From assembly GCA_905221605.1 (NCBI GenBank), contig CAJNDS010002501.1:802501-866500 (forward strand): 64,000 nucleotides of DNA, read 5' to 3'. The notes under the pieces were generated by a model, which did no database searches, had not been told where the DNA came from, and saw only the letters and a program-made list of their open reading frames with translations. The translations under genes and the position numbers were made by a program. Shown in pieces: positions 12,901 through 24,900 of the stretch (position 1 is the first letter of the stretch; each line of letters begins with the position of its first letter). Source of the DNA: Symbiodinium natans (Eukaryota > Sar > Dinophyceae > Suessiales > Symbiodiniaceae).

Positions 12901-15900
12901 ACCCTACCACGCAGTACTCCTAAACCCTAAACCTTAAGCCCCAACCCCTGAAGCCTAAGCCCAAAACCCAAAACCCAAAACCCTAAACCCTAAACCCTAA
13001 ACCCTAAACCCTAAACCCTAAACCCTAAACCCTAAACCCTAAACCCTAAACCCTAAACCCTAAACCCTCCCCCCAAATTCCCATGCATCTCCCAGGTTGG
13101 GATGGCCTCGCGGTGAAGCTCTGCGACTTCGGCACAGCCAGGCCGAGCAGTCCGCAAGGGCATCTAGGGTTTAGGGTTTGGGGTTTAGGGTTTAGGGTTT
13201 AGGGTTAGGGCTCAGGGTTCAGGGTTCAGGGTTTAGGGTTTAGGGTTTAGGGTTTAGGGTTTAGGGTTTAGGGTTTAGGGTTTAGGGTTGAGGGGGTTTT
13301 GTAAGGTTTTGTAAGGTTTGGGGTGTAGGGAGTGAGATAGGGAACCTCTAACCCGTTGTTTTGGTTCAGGGGTTTAACATTCGGGGCTTAAGATTTTGTC
13401 CGTGACTATCTGGTTATCTCGCGTTGATATGGCAGAGGGGTTTTGGGGTTTGGGGGGGTTGGGATGCACGGCTCGCGTCGAGCTGGGGGTGGATCGTCGA
13501 AGCCATGAGCAATATGTGCAGTTATGCGCCCTGTGCGCCCTTAAGCCGGGATCCGGAATCCTAAACGCTGGGGAAGTCTCTCGTCTGACAGGTTTCGGGA
13601 TTTTCGGCGCCGTAAATCCATTTATCCAACCCTTTAAGCAGTCACATGAGGGTTCCCCCCAACAATGTCCCCCTAAAATCTCTCATTTCCTGCACTCTTG
13701 CCTCCTGAAGCCCGGGAAGGTGAGGGGGGGGTGGGGGATATCAAGCACTCATCACGACTTCCGCTTCGAAGGCCGTCGCCGGAGCTGCAGAACACGGACT
13801 GTCCTCTAAGGGTTTCCCTAAACCCTAAACCCTAAACCCTAAACCCTAAACCCTAAACCCTAAACCCTAAACCCTACTAAACCCTAAACCCTGAGTGTTC
13901 AGGGTGTTACAGCTTCGGGCTTTTTGGGTGTTTAGCGCTTTTCGGGTCTCAGGATTTGGGCTTCAGGGTCTCAGGAGTTCAGGGTAGACTTCGCGCCGGT
14001 CGGCCCTTTTTTATACATCATATATGTATATATACATATTGATATTGTGGTATACATATATATACATATACGTATATACATATATATATATGTATATATA
14101 TATATATATGTAGAGGGATTGGGGTTAGGGAAAAGGATCCTAGGCGTGTTATGGGGGCTCCTTTTGTTTGGGCCTGGTTCCCCAACCCTCCAAGCAGGAC
14201 TCTACAGGATCGCACCAGGAGGCTTAGGGTTTAGGGTTCAGGGTTTAGGGTTTAGGGTTCAGGGTTTAGGGTTTAGGGGTACGAGAATAAGAGACCCCGA
14301 TTATAGACCCCCTAATGGTATAAGTTTCGTAGTCAAAAGGGCCCGACCCTAATAAGGAGTACCCCTAATGTCATACACCCCCAAAAGGGAGTCCGCCAAA
14401 AAGGGCTTGAGAGGGTGAGCCCGTTCCAAACGAAAGATGCTTAAGCCAGGTGGCAGTTTTCAAGTTGGCTCCCATTGGTACTTTTCAAGGAGTCAGGCAG
14501 TTTGGGACTGAGTCATCCAGGACGAGCTACAACCGCTCTTCTACCGTGCGCCCGAGGCGATGCCCCAAGTTTCAGGGAAAGGTTCTCTCCATAGGGGGCG
14601 GTCGATTCAGCGCTTACCAGCCCTTGCGTTGAATCCTGCGCTTATGTCTTGATGTGCTGGTTGCCGGGGCTTGGAAGCTTGGAGGGTGCCCAGAGCTGCG
14701 GTCTTGTCCATCATTGAGCGGCGCATCAGGGTTAGCATGGATCGCAGGGCCACAACTCTCGCAACTCCCGCTCTCACTAGTACTGCTGCAGTACTGCTGC
14801 AGTTCTTCTGGTTATCCTTTAATTGATCCTCATCATCACCCTCATCATCACAACTTTTGTGGTCATCTTATCATTGCTTGTTATTAATGTACTGTTGCCC
14901 CCCCCCCCCACAAAGTCTTGTGTAGAAGAGTGTATTCGGGCTATCTGGGGATCACCGCAGTGGCTTCTTACCAGCTCTCGATCCTCTTTCCGTGGTGGAA
15001 GGACTGTCCAATTATGCTGCATATACGAGTCGGCGTGATGTGTGCCATTGGCTGCGTGATCGTTGTGTATGTCAATTTCTGTTACTATTGCGATTGCTAT
15101 CGCCAAGAACTGTTAGTCATGATACATACGTTTACGAAGTACTGTTGCCAAAACTGATGCTGTTCCTGTTACGAGTGCTGTTACTCTTATGACGCCATTG
15201 TGACTATGACTGGTTGGTATGACAAACTATGACTATGCTTATGGCTATGGTGATTGCGAGTACCATTGCCAGTGCTGCTAGTACCGGGACTATTCCCGCT
15301 TCTTTTTCATCATTCTGATCATGTTGAATTTCGGTTGACGAATCCCAGCTGCTGACTTACAAATATAGCACAGCACCGTAGTCTTGCACAGCACTGGACC
15401 TTAGTCGAAGGTCCTGCTGGGCTGCACTCGTGGCCGCAAGATCGATGTTTGGTCAGCTTCCTGGCAGCAAGCCCTGACGGCCTGAATAGTGTATGGGTCG
15501 GAAGAATCGAATTACTCAGTTGATGAATTGATGTTGAATTCTTTAGGCCCTTATAGTACTGAAGTGGCAAGGTTTTTAGGCTTCTTGGCTGAAAGCCCTG
15601 TTGACTGACGGTCCTCAACATTCCTCGACCCCATTTCTCTGCAGCCTTGCAAAGCCGGGGTGCCTAGGATCGACAGTTTGCGTATGACTTCTTCGCTTCC
15701 GGAGTTCCACCATCGAGCTAGAAAGGGTTTAGGGTTTAGGGTTTAGCAGGCTGCGGATATCTGTGTCACCTGTCGCCTGGGTCTAAACTTTTGGGACCCT
15801 GACCGTCTTGTCACCTTTAGCAACATTGGACATGGAGCCTCCCAATCCACTTGCCTTCGCAAGTGGCACGAACTGGAGGCTCCGTTTAAAGTGGCTTAGC

Positions 15901-18900
15901 ACCGTTTAGGAGCTTCGGGCTCAGGGTTTCGGCCGAGGCTGCGCTGACGATCTACGAGCTCATCGTCGGCAGGATCTACCTCCGCAACTGCCACACGCCG
16001 CGCGAGGCGGCCAGGGTCTGCTTTCGTCTTTCAAGGGGGCGCCTTGTGGAAGCAAAATGGACCCTAAACGGGTTCACGGGGTAGGGTCAACGCTTTAGGG
16101 TCTAGGGTCTAGGGTCTAGGGTTTAGGGTTTAGGGGTTCAAAAGCCGGAGTGGGAAGTTCTAGTAGTAAGGGCATATCACCCCCAATTCTAGCGTTCATG
16201 TGGTTCCCAAGGCAGGAGTTGCCTGGTGAGGGGTTTATGGGGTTCATAGGGTTTATAGGGTTTGTAGGGTGTGTGGGGTTTATAGGGTTTACAGGGTTTA
16301 TAGGGTCCATAAACAATACAAAGCCCTATAGAAGCCTCTATGAACCCTAGAAATCGAATAAAACCCCATAAGCCCTTGAATCCCTATAAACCTTATGGTT
16401 TATGGGGTTGATAGGGTTTATGGGGTTTATAGGTTTTACGGGTTTTATTCGGTTTATAGGGTTTATAGAGGGTTTCATGGGGCTTTATGCTGTTTATAGG
16501 GCTCAGGTGGTTTGTAGGGTTTATAGTGTTTTATGCGGGTTAGAGGGTTTACAGGGTTCAGGGGCTTTATGGGGTTTATAAGGTTTCATGGGGTTCAGAG
16601 GGTCTAGGGTTTTTATGGTTCAGTGTGTAGGGTGCAGGGTGCAGGGTGTAGGCCCGCAGTGGCAACGTCGGGGGGATGACTCTGGGCTCACTATACGAAG
16701 CTGCAGATGGAAGGGGGGAGTGGGGCTGGGGTGGTTTATTGAGATTGCGAAATGAGTACCCCTAAACCTAAACCCAAAACCCTCAGCCCTAAGCCCTAAA
16801 CCCTAAACCCTAAACCCTAAGCCCTAAACCCTAAACCCTATAAAACCTAAACCCTTTTTCCAGGTCTTAGAGGAGATCATGCAGCTCCGCGGGCCGGCGC
16901 GCACCCCAGCTCGTCCAGACGCGTCAGATGCCTCTAGCGGAATTAAGGCTCACCGGGCTTAGGATTCAGGGTTTAGGGTTTAGGGTTTAGGATTTTGTGG
17001 TCCCTAAACCGGGTTTCAGTTGCAATGTCTTTTCATAGAGGTTCCTTGGGGACTAAGGGGGCTAAGGTTTGGCGTGTGGGGTTCGGCATTTTAGGGTTTA
17101 GGCTTTCAAGGGGACCCATGTGATTTAAGCCCTGAACCGCACAGCTTCGGAATAGCAGCCTCGTAATGCATGCCCCTGGAGCACATAGGTCCCCCCCGCA
17201 GAGATGTGCGTGGTGGCTATGTGGCCCGAAGCCCAACGTACGTCCTACTTCCCATAGCCCGGTGCCCTGAACTCTAAAACCCTTAACCCTTAACTATGTA
17301 CCTCTACCCCTTTACCCCTGCTCCCCAAACCCTAAGCATCCGTAAACCCCTTTTTGCCCAGGCACCGCCGGAGATGCGAACCCAGGGACGTTCCCCGACT
17401 CGAAGATGAAAAGGTTCTATTGGTTGGTGGTCTCTTTAAGTAGGGTTTCTGTTTGTAGGGGGTTCTTGTTAAAGGGTATCTTGGGGCTATATCAAAGTTT
17501 CAGGGTAGCAGATTAAGACACCACCGGCCTTTAGAATTTAAAGGCGTTTGCATGCGTTTTGAGGTGTAGCTTGGGCTTGGCTTGGGGTACCCGGGGAGAA
17601 GAGTTTCAAGCTTCTGCCTCCCTGAACCAAACCCTAAACCCTAAACCCCACACCCTAAACCCTGAACCCTGAACCCTAAGCCGTACAATGGCTCGCGAAT
17701 TTCCCAGCCAGCTGGTTTGGGATTCCGGCAGCACGTGGTGGGGTGTAGCGGGTTGTTCGACCCACTACCATAAACCCGATAAACGCTCTAAGCCACCCTA
17801 AAGCCTACAAAGAACATTGCCCGCCATGAAGGCCTGTTAAGTGAACCTCCTAAACCCTATGACCCCATAAGCCCTTAGAATGCATCCTTCGACGCTATAA
17901 GCCTACAAGCCCTTAGCCCTCAACCCGAACACCAAAACCCGAAAATCGAAACCCACAACCCGAAACCCGAAACCCTAAACCTTAAACCCTGATCCCTGAA
18001 CCCTCAACCCGAAACCCTAATCCCCAATAACTAAACCCGAAACCCTATGCCCCCTAGAATCCATCCAAAGCCTCAGCACCTCGAAGTGGCACCAGGCCTC
18101 AGCGCGGCGTACTTCAGCGCGAAGGGCTTCCACACGGAGGCAAGTCCAGGGTTCTTCGGGCTTAGGGTTTGTAGGGTTTAGGGTTTGGGGTTCTTAGGGT
18201 TTGGGGTTCTTAGGGTTTAGGGTTCTTAGGGTTTGCAGGGTTTGGGGTTTGGGGTTTGGGGTTTAGAAGTTGTTTGGGAGGTGTGCTCAAGTCGGCTTTG
18301 GTTTGTCAGGGCTCCGTCTTATGGTAGGGGCTTCTCATCTTACAGCACTTGTTGGTATCAGGAGAAGGCCACATAGTCTCCGGAGCATCTAAGCCTTCAG
18401 AAGCATTGGCAGTATCAGAATCTGTCGGACAGCGATTCTGGAAGCATGTTGCCTTCATTTTATTTGACACCATTGTCTACTATTTGTTTAAGAACCCCCC
18501 CAACAATGAATACTATCGGGATTGTTATCTTAGGATTTTTTTTTTTTTTTTTTTGGGGGGGGTGGTTCTCAAGCAAACTTTAGTTATAGTTGCTGTTCTT
18601 GATCATCAGGGTTCTGGTCGCTCGTTACCTGGGTGCTGGGACTCTTCCTACGCATGAATCCTTTGGGCTCTCTGGGCAGGGTTGTTTCTGAGCATGAGGT
18701 AAAAAATATAAAATCAATAGCAATAATAGAAATAGTAAATAATAGAAATAATAATGGAAATAAAATAGCAGCAAAATACTGAATACGATTGGGACAATGG
18801 ATTCGTATCCACGCCCCTGCTCCACCTCCGCAGACGCGGCAAATTGTGGATCCGGACAGCTACGAGAAGCGGCCGGGGGCCAAGAACTGGCAAACCGTAC

Positions 18901-21900
18901 CGGGGGCTGCTTTGGGATAGGGGCACCCTGTTTTATGCACCTCAAAGGTTTAGGGTTTAGGGTTTAGGGTTAGGGCAAAATTCTGGGGCCTTTATGTTTA
19001 CAAGCCCCCCCCCCCCACCCGCCCAAGCCCTAAGCCCTAAGCCCTCAATTCAGGAGGTCTCACAGCATGCACAGGATGGGCATGCCTGTGAGCAGCCTGT
19101 TGATCATGACCAGCTGCAAGGCTGAAGTTGCGCCCTAAACTTTAGGGTTCAGGGTTCAGGGTTTAGGGTTCAGGGTTTAGGGTTTAGGGTTTAGGGTTTA
19201 GGGACCCTCAGCCCTACACCCGCAGCCCTATAGCAACTGTCCCCGAATCCCGTGCGCATGTCCAGGGGACACATGTTTAGTACTACTTGGTTGAAGGCAA
19301 TGATTCACCACGCTGAAACATCCCACGTGCGAACACAAGCTTCCAGCATTTTGAGCAGAGGCTGCCGGGGTGCGAGCAAAGGAGCCTATACTCAGGTCTA
19401 ACATCGGAACTTGAGACACAGATTCTCATCTGCCTCTCAAGCACCCGATACCACAAACGACGCCACTAGTCATCTGAGTCCTCCCCCATCCCTGGACCAT
19501 CACAAGACCAAGTTCCTGGAAAAAGTCTGTCGGCAAGAGCACAGAGAAGTGGCAAACCAAACGCGAACCCTACACCCTAAACCCTGAACCCTATACTAAG
19601 TTGGGCGTTTAGTTCCTTCCAGGGCCCTAATTACTAAACCCACCTTGCAGCCTCCAAAGCAAAAGGTCCCTTTGGACCGAGCTAAGCCCTTTCGCCGACT
19701 ATGGCAAGGCGCGCTTTTTGGCGATTTTTTTTTTTTGCCGGGGGGGGGGGGGGGCTTTGAAAGGGTTCAGGGGTAAGGGCTTAGAGTTTAGGGTTTGGAG
19801 TTTATGGTTTAGGGCTGACCGAACCCGACAAATTGCTCCAAACTACGAGAGGGTTCTTGTGTTCGGTGGTTGGAAATCGGATCCTCCTTAAGCCGAGGGA
19901 GGGATCCCGAGCCGAACCTGGAACCCATGTACGCCCAATTGGGTTCTGGGCCGGTTTAGGTCTTTGAAGGGTAGTTGTTGGGATGTTCCCCCGTATGCTA
20001 ACCTTTATTAGAATCCCTGTTAAGGACTGTTAGTATAAGAAGAGCATCCCAAGTGATGAGGTACACAACCAAGCCCGAAACTGTATAAGCCCTAATCGCC
20101 AAGCCTTTAACTCTAAACCATTGAAGTTCAGGGTGTAGGGTTTAGGGGTACAAAAGATCCTCACCAGCCGCTTAGCCTTTCAAATCGTCCTTAAGGATGC
20201 TTAAATGTTTAAAGCACATGTTCCAGGAGAACAAGAAAACAGCTCAGGAGCAGGCGCGTTTGCCCAGTCCTCTTCCAGCACCGAGTTGCTCCAAATATCT
20301 CGAAAGATTTAGGGCTTAGGGTTTAGGGTTTAGGGTTTACGGCTTAGGGTTTAGGGCTTAGGGTTTAGGGTCTAGGGTTTAGGGTTTAGGGTTTAGATTC
20401 CAACTATCCGCTGCGAATGTAAATTACGCCTAGAAGGTTCCTATTGTTTAGCGGCTGGGGTTGCGGCGGAGAGTGCCTCTTTACACCTTCAGACCCAGGT
20501 AAACAATTGCAAGCAGTTCAATCACCCTAAACCCTGAACCCCAATCAGAGCTTCTGGATGCGGGTCCCTAAACCCTAAAATGACATCTTTGCATGTGACC
20601 GTGGGCACTGTATGGATGATCTGGGGTTGGGCATGCTCCAGGAGAACCCTAAACCCTAAACCCTAAACCCGAAGCCCGAAACCCGAAACCCTAAACCCTA
20701 AACCCTAAACCCTAAACCCTAAACCCTAGCTGGGCTTGACAGTCGAATTTCTGGGACTTGCCACTTGCAGCCAACGAGCTCCGTCAACCTCTACTCTCCA
20801 ATCTCTTGCTGAAGCCGTGCAAAAAATCATGGGTTTCGGGTTTGGGGTTTGGGGTTTGGGGTTTGGGGTTTGGGGTTAGGGTTCAGGGCGAAAGGATTTT
20901 AGGGCTAAGGTTGATAGTCTCAGCCTCAAGCGCCATCCTTGTCTTAGACACAAGTTCTGAGTTCACAGACCCTGCGTCAACTGGACCAACTAAACACTAA
21001 ACCCTAAACCCTAAACCCAAAGCCCAAAGCCCTAAACCACAGCTCCGAAGCTTCATCCCAAATCTCGAAAAGGCGAAAGCGCAGCTCAGTCGGCTAATAG
21101 GTGCCATCACAGCTGCTTGGCAGCTGTGTTCGGTTCTTTGTTCGGTCTTTGCTTGGGCGCAGGGTCTTCTGCCTGCCTGCTGGCAGGAGGGGTTTTCACG
21201 CAGGGCTGCTTGTCTGTGTTTCATTTGCGTGAGCTAAAGCCGCGTTGGCAGCTTTCGCTTCGCGGGTAAATCTGTAATTTCTGGTCTCCCGTTTGGGTGC
21301 TTTAGGGCCCATATGCAACGAACAAAAGCGTGTGTGTGTGTGTATATATATATATATAGATGGGCAGGCAAGTGGATAGATAGGTTAGATACACAGTTTG
21401 GTGGACTACTGTAGATAGGTTTGATAGAAAAGATCAGCTGGACTGGATCCGATGAGTTTGGCCAGGCTTAACCAGGCAGATAGACAGACAGATAGATGAC
21501 CCTAAACCCTAAACCCTAAACCCTAAACCCTAAACCACAGCTTCAGGTAGTTGGCGCCTCGCAGAAGCGATCAGGCCCCGAGCTGAAATTCCTGTGAAGT
21601 TGTTGCCTTAGCATGTTCCGAACAGTCTTTTTTAGGGATTCAGGGATTCAGGGTTTAGGGTTTAGGGTTTAGTACCCCCTAGTATATTCCCTTGGGGGAA
21701 GATCCCAAGCTTTGTCCCTTTAGGGCACGGCCCCTGAGACGTTGATGTCATTTGTGCACGGGAGGCATTGCAGATGCGGCAGACGTGAATAAAGTTGGTG
21801 AGGATGAGGTTTGCCAGTGTAGTCGCATGGTCTTTTTTCGAACCGTTGGCAGGTGGGTGGGGCGGCTTGCTTGGTGAGGGGGGCAGGCCCCACACTGCAC

Positions 21901-24900
21901 AGTAATCGCCTCCTGAAGACTCTGATGATACGGATACTGTGGACGATTCTTACCCGACTCAACCACAAGCACAACCTCAAACTCCACACCCTGAACCCAA
22001 AGCCCCATGCGGAACCAGAAGAGAATGGAACCGGGACGGAACCGGAACACCGCAACAGAATTTCTGGGTTCGTTTCCCTAAACCCTAAACCCTACGCAAG
22101 TTCTGCTCTTCGTCCAGGCCCCACCGCCGCAGAGAAGCGGTTGAGACAACTTGCTGAGCTCCTCGACAGGCGCCTCGATGCTTTGGGTTTCAAGGATTGG
22201 TTTAGGAGCTTAGGGTTTAAGGGTTTAAGGGGTTCAGGGCTTAGGGTTTCGGGTTTAGGGTTCAAGGATTTATGGGTTTAGGGTTTAGGATTGAGGACAT
22301 TGGGTTTAGGGTTTGGGGGGTTTAGGATGTCGGGCGTAGGCCCTAGGCATCCCTAGGCTTTATAGAGACTTTGACCGACTGAGGGTTGACTTTATTGGAG
22401 GAAAAACACGAGCTCCATGCTATTCAGAGGTCTTCCCCTTTTTTCCTGAACTTCACCGGCCTGCCTCCCTGCGTAGACTTTGGTGCGCGCCTGTGGCGTT
22501 CTTTGTTTGTAGCCCTATAAACCCCAAAAACCACATAAACGCCATAAACTCGCAAACCCTATAATCCCAATGACCCCTAGCCTATACCCCAAAGGAAACA
22601 AACAAAACCCAAAAACCGGGGTGCGTAGGTGCACCTGGTATTTAGATCAGAACTGCACGTGGTCGATTGATTGGACCTCCGAAGTAGCCTTGTAAGCAAG
22701 GGCTTCGATCATCGGGTTTAAGGGTTCAGGGCAGGGCAGAGGGTTTAGGGTTCACGGTTTAGGGTGGCAAGCCCTAAACCTTACCGTAGGAGAGAGAGAA
22801 GGTGCGGGTGTGGCGAAATAGAAAAGTTGGCCTGCTAGCAAACCTGAACCCTCAAGCCGTAAAAGGAGCCGGAGTGTGGCAAAAACGGAGACGTGGTGTG
22901 GCAAACCATGAACCATAAAACGCCCCCCGAAAGGAGACGTGGTCTGGCATACCCACAACCCTACAAGGAGATGTGGTGTGGCAGAGATGAAGATGGGGGC
23001 CGATGGGGTGTTGCAAACATGGAGATGGGGTGTGGCAAGCCCTCAACCCTGAACGGAAATGTGGTGTGGCAAACCCCAAGAGCCCCCGAAGGGAGACGTG
23101 GCGCGGCAAACCTCTGAGCGGGAAAAAACTCTGCCGGCCTGGGGCGGCAAACGTGGAAGCAAGCCTTGCCCGGAGGTCTGCCCGGAGGTCTGCGTGCGCT
23201 ATTGAGGCGTTTCTATGTGTGGTTTCGGGGCTTACGCTAATGTGCACTCGCGAGGCTTCTTGATGTGCGCTTATGCCCTCTAGCCCATCAGCCCTATGAA
23301 CCCTATAACCCCATTTTGAACCCCATACGCCATACGCACTACACAAAACCAACCCACGCACCACGAACCACAGGGAGGGGGGGGGGGGGGAGAGTGGGAG
23401 GGTGGGAGGGTGGGCGTGAATGCAGGCACAGCGCATACAAAACCCTATAGCCCCACAACCTGCAAACCCTAAACCTCCAACCCTCAAACCCTCAACCCTA
23501 TAACCCAAAAAACCCTATAAACCCTACAACCCGCACAAACCCCTATCAACCCTATGAAACCTATAAACCCTGTAAACCCTATGAGCCCTGTAAACCCTAG
23601 AGCCCCTAGAAACCCCATAAATCCCTGAAAATCCCTGAAAATCCCTATAAACCCTGTAAACCCTGTAAACCCTACAGCCCCTATAAACCCTATAAACCCT
23701 ATAAACCCTGTAAACCCTGCAAGCCCTAAGCCCTAAGTCCCCCAAACCTGAGCTCCGCCCGTGCAGGTGCCTGGAGGTCGGCAGCCAAACCAGACTTTTG
23801 GTTCCTTGTGCTAAGGGTATGCTTAGAATCGTGTAGGGTTTAGGGTTTAGGTTTTGGGGGGGCTTACGCTGCGGATGCATCACCCTCTCCCATGTGCAAG
23901 CAGCCTTAAAAGGGGGGCCCTCATGATTTCTTTGAGCATCGCCGAGGTCGACCCCAGCAAGCGGCTCACTTCGGCGGAGGCGTGCGAGATGGAGGTCTTC
24001 CAGGCTGGGGAAAGTGCTGGGAAGCCGTTTGGAGGTCGGGTCAGTGAGGCTTGGGGGGAGCCGTCCTTCAGTCTGATTCGGTGCGTATGCGGGTCATCCT
24101 GTCTCGAGTCAGGTGTGTAATGGCCAGCCACAGGGCGCTTCGCCGGTTTCAAGCTTGCGGTTCCATGTCCACAGGCAATAAGGTTCAATCAGGAGGTGGA
24201 AAATGCTTTCCATGCCCGTGCGGAAAAGCAGTCAACAGGAGTGGCTTGGCCCGGGAGTTTGGCATGCGACCGACCGCGGATTCAGATTTAGGGTTTAGGC
24301 CGTTTTTTTGGAGGGGTTTAGGGTTTACAGGGTCCAGGGTTTATAGGGTTTATAGGGTTTAAGGGGTTATAGGGTTTAGGGTAGTTTAGGGTTTAGGGTG
24401 TATAGGGTTCAGGGGATCTAGGTGTTTAGGGTGTTTGGCTCGCCCCCTTCACCCCTGGCGTGAGGCGGTGGAGCTCCCGCCCACGGTCGACTTGCAGGAG
24501 GCCAGTAATTTGGGTTTCAGGGTTCAGGGTTTAGGGTTTAGGATTGTATTGGGGGGGGTACGAAAATCCCGATTAAGGAATGTGGTTAGTATTGTAAGGG
24601 GGTACATCCCAAGGGTGGAAAGTCCAGAGTTTATATTCTGCGGGTTTGCAAGGTTTCGGTTTCAAGATTAGGTTTATGAGGTGTTTGTTTTCAAGTTTCA
24701 AGTACAGGGTGTTAGGGCTTAAGTTTAGGGTTTGAAGCATGTCGGGTTTACGTATCTTTGCAACATGAAAGCTTGTACAAAAAAAAGTGAAGGACAACCG
24801 GGCACCCAAACCACAACACCCCAAAACCCCCCAAACCCGAGATCCCCAACCTCTTCAAACCCTAATCCCTAAGCCTAAACCTACAACCCTGAACCCTAAA

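Noticed and set aside
22852-23508. 218-codon open frame on the minus strand
   Set aside because: Runs through the spaced 20-base repeat and a G-rich run; no recognisable domain and repetitive composition.
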